Assembly (NCBI GenBank): GCA_963575745.1
Contig: CAUYUJ010020170.1
Location: forward strand, 269,589-333,588
Length of the DNA: 64,000 nucleotides
Source: Prorocentrum cordatum
Lineage: Eukaryota > Sar > Dinophyceae > Prorocentrales > Prorocentraceae
Direction: 5' to 3'
In this document: positions 55,831 through 64,000 of the stretch, one piece after another
How positions within the stretch are numbered: position 1 is the stretch's first letter
Layout: every line of letters starts with the position of its first letter
Notes under the pieces: generated by a model
What the model saw: the letters and a program-made list of their open reading frames with translations, nothing else
What the model was told of the DNA's origin: nothing
The model's database searches: none
Translations under genes and position numbers: made by a program

Positions 55831-58080
55831 CTGACGCTGCCGAGCCCGGTGGACATCGAGATGCTCATCTGAGAGGTCGCGTCGCAGCAGCAGGTCAAGG
55901 ACAAGGCCGTGGACGTGATATGCCAGGCGATCACGGAGAAGCTCCCCAATGTCAAGTTCAGCCCCGAATGCAAGACGGACGTCGAGGCCGTCTGGGACGC
56001 GGCGGTGGCCGAGCGCCTGCAGGCGGAATTGACGCTGCCGAGCCCAGTGGACATAGAAGCTCATCTGCGAGGTCGCGTCGCAGAAGCAGGTCAAGGACAA
56101 GGCCGTTGACGAGATCAGCCAGGCGATCGCGGAGAAGTTCCCCGACGTCAAGTTCAACCCCGACTGCAAGACAGACGTCGAGGCCGTCTGGGGCGCGGCG
56201 GCGGCCAGGCGCCCCCTGGCCTAGGCGCAGCTGACGCTGCCGAGCTCGGTGGACATCGAGAAGCTCATCTGCGAGGTCGAGTCGCAGAAGCAGGTCGAGG
56301 ACTATGCCGCGGACAAGATCTGCTTGGCGATCGCGGAGGAGTTCCCCATCATCAAGTTCAACTCCGATTGCAAGGCAGACGGCGAGGCCGTCTGGGACTC
56401 GGCGGTGGCCAAGTGCCCTCGAACGCAGCTGGCGCCGCCGTGCCCAGCGGACATCGAGGAGCTCATCTGCGAGGTCGCGTCGCGGAAGCAGGTCGAGGAC
56501 AAGGCCGTTGACGAGATCAGCCAGGCGCTCGCGGAGAAGTTCCCCAGCGCCAAGTTCAACCCCGACTGCAAGACAGACGTCGAGGCCGTCTGGGGCGCGG
56601 CGGCGGCCAAGCGCCCGCGGGCGCAGCCGACGCTGCCGAGCCCGGCGGACATCGAGGAGCCTATCTGCGAGGTCGAGTCGCAGAAGCAGGTCGAGGACAA
56701 GGCCGTTGACCAGATCTGCCAGGTGACCACGGAGAAGGCCCCAAACATCAAGTGCAACCCCGACTGCCAGACAGACGCTCAGGCCGTCTGGGGCGCGGCG
56801 GTGGCCGAGCGCCCGCGGGCGCAGCTGACGCCGCCGAGCCCGGCGGACATCCAGCAGCTCATCTGCGAGGTCGCGCCGCAGATGCAAGTCAAGGACAAGG
56901 CCGTTGACGAGAGTTGCGAGGTGCTCGCGGAGAAGTTCCCCGACGCCCAGTTCAACCCCGACTGCAGGACAGATGTCGGGGCCGTCTGGGGCGCGGCGGT
57001 GGCCAAGTGCCCACAGGCGCAGCTGACGCTGCCGAGCCCGGTGGACATCGAGAAGCTCATCTGCGAGGTCGCGTCGGAGAAGCAGGTCGACGACAAGGCC
57101 GTCGACGAGATCTGCCAGGTGATCGCGGAGACGTTCCCCGACATCAAGTTCAACCCCGACTGCGAGACAGTCGTCGAGGCCGTCTGGGGCGCGGCGGTGG
57201 CTGAGTGCCCGCATGCGCGGCTGACGCCGCCGAGTCCGGCGGACATCGAGAAGCTCATCTGCGAGGTCGAGTCGCAGAAGCAGGTCGAGGACAAGGCCGT
57301 TGACGAGAGTTGCGAGGTGCTCGCGGAGAGGTTTCCCAACGTCAAGTTCAACCCCGATTGCAAGACAGACGTCGAGGCCGTCTGGGGCGCGGCGGCGGCC
57401 TGGCGCCCGCAAGCGCGGCTGACGCCGCCGAGCCCGGCGGACATCGAGAAGCTCATCTGCGAGGTCGAGTCGCAGAAGCAGGTCGAGGACAAGGCCGTTG
57501 ACGAGATCTGCTAGGTGCTCGCGGGGAAGTTCTCCGACGTCAAGCCCAACTCCGATTGCGAGACAGACGTCGAGGCCTCGCGGGGCGAAGCGCCCGCGGG
57601 CGCAGCTGACGCCGCCGAGCCCGGCGGACATCCAGCAGCTCATCTGCGAGGTCGCGCCGCAGATGCAAGTCAAGGACAAGGCCGTTGACGAGAGTTGCGA
57701 GGTGCTCGCGGAGAAGTTCCCCGACGCCCAGTTCAACCCCGACTGCAAGACAGACGTCGAGGCCGTCTGGGACGCGGCGTGGCCAAGTGCCCACAGGCGC
57801 AGCTGACGCTGCCGAGCCCGGTGGACATCGAGAAGCTCATCTGCGAGGTCGCGTCGGAGAAGCAGGTCGAGGACAAGGCCGTTGACGAGAGTCGCGAGGT
57901 GCTCACGGAGAAGTTCCCCCATGTCAAGTTCAATTCTGATTGCGAGACAGACGCCGAGGCCGTCTGGGGCGCGGCGGCGGCCAAGTGCCCGCGCGCGCAG
58001 CTGACGCCGCCGAGCCCGGCGGACATCGAGAAGCTCATTTGCGAGGTCGTGTCGCAGGAGCAGGTCGGGGGCGTGGCCGC
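55831..58080 (+). pseudogene. Gene of twelve 66-aa tandem repeats with three conserved Cys, decaying
   Basis: Units start at 55852, 56050, 56252, 56450, 56648, 56846, 57044, 57242, 57440, 57627, 57825 and 58022 (198 bp). Each reads: PADIEKLICEV, VEDKAVDEICQVIAEKF, FNPDCKTDVEAVW, so three Cys per unit. Copies 3-9 form one open frame (56249-57514). Copy 1 has TGA in place of the first Cys codon (55872), copy 2 a 2-bp loss (GACATAGAAG), then TAG at 56223 and 57513, an 11-bp loss near 57580 and a 1-bp loss near 57778. Differences between units tend to hit third positions of the plus frame (AAC/AAT, GAC/GAT, CAG/CAA, ATC/ATT), so plus, not the longer antisense frame (55958-58156), was coding. I do not recognise the fold; saposin-like is a loose guess. 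The last unit is truncated into an RT remnant near 58080. Confidence 0.72.
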
Positions 58081-58099
58081 GAGACGCAGACTCGGAGGT

Positions 58100-58670
58100 C
58101 CTGCGCGCGCAGCTGATGGCCCCTTTCGACCCTTCAAAAAGGAGGACGGAATCCATTGCACCAGCGCCGCCGGCACGCCGCGCGCTCTGCTGCTCCTATA
58201 GCGGATTCGCGGATAAGAGGCGCAGCGACCTGCGCGACGCCGTCGCGCGCGCCCTACGTGAAGCCGGCATCGACGTCGCAGCCGATCCATGGATTCGCCC
58301 GCCCACCTGGCCGGGCAATCCGGGTCTCCGCGCGGACCTCAGGTGCGCCGACAGCGACGGCTAGTGGGTTTATCCCTAGCGATCGCGCATCCCGCCTCGC
58401 AGCAGAGCCGGCGGGCCGGAGGGGCCCGCGCCCGAGGCGCCGCTGCCGGGCTGGCCGAACAGGCCATGCGCCGCAGATTCAACGGAGTCGCTGGTTTCCA
58501 GCCCCTCGGCTTTGAAGTCTCGGGGGGCATGGGCGAGTCCACCCGGAAGTGGCTCGCGCAGCATGTGCCGGAGGGCCCTGGGCGTCAGGAGACCCTCGGC
58601 ACTCTCCGCCGGCCCATCGCCACCTGCACGGTCCAGGAGGTGGCGCGCGCGCTCATCGGCGCTGCCTGAG
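58100..58670 (+). pseudogene. Reverse transcriptase C-terminal remnant
   Basis: 58116-58362 gives YSGFADKRRSDLRDAVARAL; after a frame change, 58289-58668 gives GLAEQAMRRRFNGVAGFQPL and FEVSGGMGESTRKWLAQHV. The G.A..AE..K..Y....F.PL..E..GG.G pattern is that of the RT tail. It abuts the truncated last copy of the 66-aa repeat gene, so it probably inserted into or beside that gene. Confidence 0.5.
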
Positions 58671-59061
58671 GCGGTCGCCAGGCCAGCCAGCGCGCCTAAC
58701 GCAAGGGTTCGGTGGCTCCCGCCCCCGGGCTTGGAACCGGCGGTTTCTCGACGCCTACTGGCGCGACGACAGCGCCGCGCTACGTCGCGACCACGACCGC
58801 TGCTGGGGCTGGAGGAGGATGGGGAAGGGGCGCCGAGGAGGTGCGCCGAGGAGGGGCGCCGAGGCCTGCGGCGGCGGAACTGGCGGCGGGGGCGGGGGGC
58901 GGAGGCGGCTGCCCGGAGCGGCGCTGGGCGGCCGCGGGCGCCCGGCCCGACGCGGCGGGCGCGGCGCGGGCGCGCGCGCGGGCCCGCGGTGCGCCGCCCG
59001 CTTGCGGCCCGCCGGCCCCGGGGCCGTCCTCGGGCCCGAGGGCCCCGGGGCACCGCGAGGG

Positions 59062-59110
59062 GGAGGGGGGGGGGAAGAGGGGGGGGGGAAGAAGAGGAGG
59101 AGGAGAGGGA

Positions 59111-59145
<35 letters not shown>

Positions 59146-59323
59146 GAGGAGGAGGAGGGGAGGAGGAGGAAGAAGAAGAAGAAGAGGAAGAGAAGAAGAA
59201 GAATAATAATAAGAAGAAGAAGAAGAGGGGGAGGAGGAGAAGAGGAGGCAGAGGAGGAGGAGGTGGAGGAGGAGGAGGAGGAGGCAGAGGAGGAGGAGGA
59301 CGACGACGACGACGAGAGCGATG

Positions 59324-59355
<32 letters not shown>

Positions 59356-59528
59356 GAGGAGGAGGGGGAGGAGGAGGAGGAGGAGGAGGAGGAGGAGGAG
59401 GAGGAGGAGGAGGAGGAGGAGGAGAGGAGGAGGGGGGGGGGGAGGAGGAGGAGGGGAGGAGGAGGAGGAGGAGGAGGAGGAGGAGGAGGAGGAGGAGGAG
59501 GAGGAGGAGGAGGAGGAGGAGGAGGGGG
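59062..59528 (+). repeat. GGA, GAA and GAT tract
   Basis: A ~465-bp mixture: GGA (59090-59160), GAAGAA (59165-59225), GACGAC/GATGAT (59300-59355), then GGA to 59528. Long frames are low-complexity artefacts. 58671-59060 shows no recognisable gene. Confidence 0.96.
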
Positions 59529-59959
59529 ATCATGGCGCTGCCCAAACGGCCGGGTTCTCTTCCTTCACTCGCCGTGCGCCCGCTCTTCCCACCTCGCCGA
59601 GGGCCGAGGCCCTTCCCATGGCCGCGGATTCGGGGCGCCGGCGCCGCGTTTGGAAAGGAGGAAGGCGCCCCGCGGGCGACGCGAACGGCCTCGACGACGA
59701 TGACGACGAACATGCGCGCGCGGCGGCCTCCGCCTCCCCGCGCGACCAGCGGCGAGCTCGCAGCTGCCGGCAGATTGGCGCCCTTGGTGCCGTTGCCGGC
59801 GGCGGCTTGCCCGAGGTGGCTGGCGCCGGCATTCCTACTATGGTTATGGGGGGGGGGGGGGCGGGCGAGGTGGCCCCGGCCTCCCTTGCGCGGCGCGGCG
59901 GCAGGCGCGTGGCCCGCGGGCGCCACCCCGTGCGGCGCAATTGGCGCCGTGGCCGCCGA

Positions 59960-61330
59960 CGGGCTGCCTTCGGCAGCAGCTGGTGGGCGCCCTTCCCGGT
60001 CGCGCGCGCGGGTGGCCAGCCTGCAGGCCCCGCGCAGATGCGTCGCGGCATGCCGCGTCTGCCGCCAAGGCTTCGTTCCGAATGCATTGCGGCGCGCGAG
60101 CCGCGCCGATCCTGACGTGCACTTTCGGCACCTCGCAAGCACTGTGGCCGGGATCTCCGCGGGCAGCGTAGAAGGATTCGCGGCGTAGCCGGAGGGGGCG
60201 CGCGCGGGGGCCCCCACCTGCGCGGCGCCGCCGACGGACCTTCCAGTCGCCGCCAATGCCCTGGCCAGCGATCCCCCGCCGCGGCGCGCTTTGGCCGCGG
60301 AGGCGGGCGAGCTCCCCAGAAGGGTTCGGCGGGTTTGGCGGGCGGGTTCCGACATGCATGGGGCCTTGAGAGGCCGCGCCGACTTGGAGCGCGGCCCCAG
60401 CCAGCCTGACCACGGCAGTCGCCGACGTGCTCGCGGCGGCCCTGCGCGCGGTGGCGTCGGAGCCCGCGAACGAGGCAGCTCGGGCCCGGCTTTTTGTTGC
60501 CCCCGCGCCTGCCGTTCGCCATCCCGCCAGCTAGCAGAAGCGAGGGTCGCCCGTCTGCAGCGAGCAACAGCGTCGACGTGGCGACTCGGCCAGGCGCGGG
60601 CAGGCGACTGGGCAGCGGCGCGGGCAGCAACGGCGCGACCTGGAGAGCCCGCCGCCGGCCGCCAGACGCACCGCGGCCCTGAGGCTCTGGCGCGCCGCGC
60701 ACATGAGTTCATCGTTCTTGGCGAGGTGGGCCAGGCCGCGGCGGCCGCCACAGGCCCGAGCTAGCTTGCCGCGGCCGCTCGCGCGCCGCCGCCGCCTCTC
60801 GCGGCGCCGCCTGCGCCTTGGGAAACCGACGCCGCTGAGAAGGCAGCGGGCGCTCTTGGGAAGCGCCCGCGCCACTCCGGCCCCGGGCCGCCCAGCGCCC
60901 GGTTCGAGCACTGGGCGGCCTAGCGCGGCCGCGAGGAGGGGAAGTGCTCGCCCCCGCCCTTGAGGGCCAGGCGGGCCGCGCAGGCCGTCCTCGCTGGGCG
61001 GTTGCTCCCGCCGCTCAAACCGACCAGCGGCGGGCAGCCCCTGGCGCGCGTAGGCGCATTTCGCAGGGCGGCGGGGAAGGTGTCTGCCGCCGCGCGCGAG
61101 GAACCCGTCGCTGCAGCTGGCGGGGGGCACCAGTGCGCGCGTCGTAGGCCGCACTGGCGGCATCGAGCTGATGCACCGCGCGGCGGCGGCCGCGGTCGAG
61201 AAGGACCACCAGGCCGCAGTGCTTTCTCTGGGCGCGGCCAACGCCTTCAACGAGCTGAACCAGGGCGCGTTCCTCACGGAACTGGCCGCGCGTTTGCCGC
61301 AACTCTCGCGGGCGCCCGCGCGGCGCGGCG
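59960..61330 (+). pseudogene. Reverse transcriptase N-terminal/fingers-palm remnant
   Basis: A Cys/His stretch CRVCRQGFVPNALRRA lies at about 60050-60100. Fingers-like RLLPPLKPTSGGQPLARVG is at about 61000-61055 (usual form L.PL.K..GG.RP...G). Motif A AVLSLGAANAFNEL follows in another frame at about 61216-61257, with LTELAARLPQLSR behind it. The sequence stops in a G-run at 61340-61358, so motifs B and C are missing. The intervening Ala/Arg-rich part is not informative. Low similarity and several frames make this a fragment. Confidence 0.5.
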
Positions 61331-61339
61331 GAGGGAGGG

Positions 61340-61590
61340 GGGGGGGGGGGGGGGGGGGCGCAAGGCGCGCGCGCTCGCGCGGAGTAGTGTTTTCACGCGC
61401 CCACGCCCCCCAACGCATGGCCCAATTTGGGCGCGTCTGATTTTTCTCGCGTGGAAATGCGCGCGCGGAGGGAGGGGTCAAAGTCGCGCGCAGGGCGTGT
61501 TTTTTCACGCGTCCACGGCCCTTAGGGGGGGCACACTCTGGGCGGGTCTGATTCTCGACGCGAAGAATTATCCCGGCAAAGCAACCTATT
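61340..61590 (+). repeat. TTTTCACGCG repeat, left group
   Basis: GTGTTTTCACGCGCCCACG and GTGTTTTTTCACGCGTCCACGG at about 61387 and 61497 begin ~110-bp units that also contain GGGCG(C/G)GTCTGAT. The same unit occurs three times at 63640-64000. Confidence 0.7.
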
Positions 61591-61789
61591 AGCGATGTGT
61601 ATAAGCATATCTGGAGGCATTCCCCTTAAGGTTCAGGTGAGAATCCAGTTGTAGAATTCTGCTGTTCTCGCAGTCGCAGTCGCATTCGCAATGACAGTCG
61701 CAGTGGGAACGGCCTTAGGTCCAATGGAATCCTAGGGGTTTCCAGAGATTCTTAAGGCATCCTTAGGCATCCTTAGGAATCCTTAGGAA

Positions 61790-63105
61790 TCCTGAGCCTC
61801 AGCCACATCAGTCTCAGCCTCAGCCTCAGCCTGCCTCAGCCTCAGTTTCAGCTTGCCTCAGCCTCAGCCTGCCTCAGCCTCCTGAGCCTGCCTCGGCCTC
61901 AGCCTCAGCCTGCCTCAGCCTCAGCCTCAGCCTGCCTCAGCCTCAGCCTCAGCCTCAGCTTCAGCCTGCCTCGGCTTGCCTCGGCCTCAGCCTCAGCCTG
62001 CCTCGGCCTCAGCCTCAGCCTCAGCCTGCCTCACCCTCAGCCTCAGCCTCAGCCTGCCTCACCCTCAGCCTCAGCCTGCCTCAGCCTCAGCCTGCGTCAG
62101 CCGCAGCTTGCCTCAACCTCAGCCACAGCCTCAGCCTCAGCCTGCCTCAGCTTCAGCCTCAGCCTCAGCCTGCTTCGGCTTGCCGCAGCCTCAGCCTCAG
62201 CCTGCCTCGGCCCCAGCCTCAGCCTCAGCCTGCCTCAGCCTCAGCCCCTCAGCCCCTCAGCCTCGGCCTGCATCAGCCTCAGCCTCAGCCTCAGCCTCAG
62301 CCTCAGCCTCAGCCTCAGCCTGCCTCAGCCTCAGCCTCAGCCTGCATCAGCCTCAGCCTCAGCCTGCCTCAGCCGCAGCTTGCCTCAGCCTCAGGCTCAG
62401 CCTGCCTCAGCGTCAGTCTCAGCCTCAGCCTCAGCCTCAGCCTGCCTCGGCTTGCCTCGGCTGCGGCCTCAGCCTGCCTCGGCCTCAGCTTCAGCCTCAG
62501 CCTGCCTCAGCCTCAGCGTCAGCCTCTCAGCCTCAGCCTCAGCCTCAGCCTGCCTCAGCCTCGGTCTCAGCCTGCCTCAGCCTGCCGCAGCCTCCTGAGC
62601 CTGCCTCGGCCTCAGCCTCAGCCTGCCTCAGCCTCAGTCTGCCGCAGCCTCAGCCTCAGCCTGCCTCAGCCACAGCCTCGGCCTCAGCCTCAGCCTCGGT
62701 TTGCCTCGGCTTGCCTCGGCCTCAGCCTCAGCCTGCCTCGGCCTCAGCCCCTCAGCCTCAGCCTGCATCAGCCTCAACCTCAGCCTGCATCAGCCTCAGC
62801 CTGCCTCAGCCTCAGCCTGCATCAGCCTCAGCCTCAGCCTCAGCCTGCCTCAGCTTCAGCCTCAGCCTCAGCCTGCCTCGGCTTGCCTCAGCCTCAGCCT
62901 CAGCCTGCCTCGGCCTCAGCTTCAGCCTCAGCCTGCCTCGGCCTCAGCCTGCCTCAGCCTCAGCCTCAGCCTCGGCCTGCATCAGCCTCAGCCTGCCTCA
63001 GCCTCAGCCTGCATCGGCGTGCCTCAGCCTCAGCCTCAGCCTGCCTCGGCCTCAGCCTGCCTCGGCCTCAGCCTGCCTCGGCCTCAGTCTGCCTCAGCTC
63101 GGGCA
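61790..63105 (+). repeat. CAGCCT hexamer array (~1.3 kb)
   Basis: (CAGCCT)n with periodic GCCTCGGC and GCCTG breaks. Open on plus as Ser/Ala/Leu/Gln/Pro repeats to 63442. No selection visible. Preceded at 61730-61800 by AGGAATCCT words. Confidence 0.96.
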
Positions 63106-63440
63106 TTCAAAATATTGCACAGGACTGGTGTTCTGGGAACACGAAGATCACGAAGTGGCACAAAGTTGGCTCCGGGCAATCAAAAGATGGTACAGGAATG
63201 GTGTTCTGGGAACACGAAGATCACGAAGTGGCCTACACCCGGCTCCGGGCATTCAAAATGTGACCTGGGAGTGGTGTTCTGGAAACACGAAGAACACGAA
63301 GTGGCCTACAGTAGGCTCCGGGCATTCAAAATGTGGCCTGGGAATGGTGTTCTGGGAACACGAAGAACACGAAGTGGCCTATAGTTGGCTCCGGGCATTC
63401 AAAATGTGGCCTGGGAGTGGTGTTCTGGGAATGGATTCCT
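63105..63440 (+). repeat. 73-bp tandem repeat, ~5 copies
   Basis: GTTCTGG.AACACGAAGA occurs at 63130, 63203, 63276 and 63349, and its start at 63422, all 73 bp apart. The unit also has GGCTCCGGGCATTCAAAATG. Followed by AGGATTCC words and a 43-bp direct duplication with GTCCGGATCCCGCCCAGA (63506, 63549). Confidence 0.93.
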
Positions 63441-63639
63441 AAGGATTCTCAAGAATTCCCAAGGATTCCTGAGGGTTCCTGAGACTGCCGGATCTGTCCG
63501 GATCTGTCCGGATCCCGCCCAGATCTCCTTGGGGCGGCTGCCGGATTTGTCCGGATCCCGCCCAGACCCCCTTGGGGCGTCAAGATGTTCTCTTTTCACC
63601 CCACTAGAAACCTATCAGCAAAAGCTGCTAGGTAAAAAC

Positions 63640-64000
63640 GCGCGTGGCAGGAGATGGTCCCAACATGCGCCTGGCGCGCGCGCGCGGGGCACGCGTTTTC
63701 ACGCGCCCACGGCCCGCAGGGTGGGGCCCAGTTGGGGCGCGTCGGATCTTCACGCGCGGAAGTACGTGCTCGGAGAAGGGAGGCAACATGCGCCTGGCGC
63801 GTGCGCGCGGGGGCACGCGCTCTCACGTGTTGGCGACCCCCAGGGGACGGGGGGGGAGGCCAATTCGGGCGCGCCGGGCTCCCTAAACGCAGGATTCGTG
63901 GTCGACGGGGGGAGGAGGGGGGAGAGGCGCATGCGGTTAACCGGTCGCGCGGGGGCACGCGCTCCCACGCGTCCACGACCCCAGGGGGAGGGGGTCCAGC
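63640..64000 (+). repeat. GGCACGCG(T/C)(T/C) repeat, right group
   Basis: CGCGCGGGGCACGCGTTTTC, GCGGGGGCACGCGCTCTCAC and CGGGGGCACGCGCTCCCAC begin ~110-bp units running to the window end. They match the 61340-61590 units and so bracket the CAGCCT array. Confidence 0.75.

Noticed and set aside
55958-58156. 732-codon minus-strand frame over the 198-bp repeats
   Set aside because: It is the antisense of the plus-frame 66-aa repeats; unit differences fit third positions of the plus frame, and its composition (Leu/Arg/Ala/Asp) is a mirror of it.

Overview
The window looks like nuclear DNA of a dinoflagellate, most likely a GC-rich genus. The basis is: a strongly GC-rich, repeat-saturated sequence with few clean genes; three tandem 15-nt degenerate copies of the 3' part of the dinoflagellate spliced leader in front of an ORF (18.54 kb); a PIF1-type helicase joined to Cys-pair zinc fingers; several lineages of dinoflagellate-like reverse transcriptases (RTs); and a cytosine-5 methyltransferase. 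I found no rRNA, tRNA, CRISPR array or bacterial-style operon. One 100-N assembly gap lies at 5499-5598. Genus assignment is inference.

Layout. 0.7-3.2 kb: 5'-truncated, frame-broken PIF1-like helicase with C-terminal zinc fingers, running into a ~101-bp tandem array (3.2-5.5 kb) that ends in the gap. 5.6-11.4 kb: repeats only (palindrome-rich array, 39-bp minisatellite, GCC and GGA tracts, pentamer-like arrays). 12.4-18.5 kb (-): a long RT reading frame in one phase, broken by two in-frame stops. 18.5-21.1 kb (+): a gene that appears to be a retroposed mRNA, with relict spliced leaders at its 5' end. 22.2-26.4 kb (+): a frame-broken gene of a family I recall as dinoflagellate-specific, with a DSSPQG motif and a possible DDE/RNase H-like fold. 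27.9-29.15 kb (+): a C5 DNA methyltransferase with recognisable motifs IV, VI, VIII, IX and X. 30.3-32.5 kb (+): an unrecognised multi-frame gene. 32.6-42.1 kb: dispersed repeats, a 1.5-kb duplication with GTC arrays, and a MITE-like inverted-repeat element. 42.5-46.1 kb (-): an endonuclease/RT LINE remnant. 47.9-49.3 kb (+): a second RT lineage. 49.6-51.5 kb: a 90-bp array. 52.6-53.7 kb: GGA and AAT tracts. 53.8-54.8 kb (+): RT C-terminus. 55.8-58.1 kb (+): a decaying gene of twelve 66-aa Cys-containing repeats. 58.1-61.3 kb (+): two more RT remnants. 61.4-64 kb: hexamer, 73-bp and ~110-bp repeats.

Almost every gene-like stretch is split among two or three frames. One break (25930-25945) sits on a 16-C homopolymer, so some breaks may be assembly errors; others (in-frame stops, 2- and 11-bp deletions) look like real decay. 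The dominant process seems to be reverse transcription: LINEs of several lineages plus a retroposed host mRNA.
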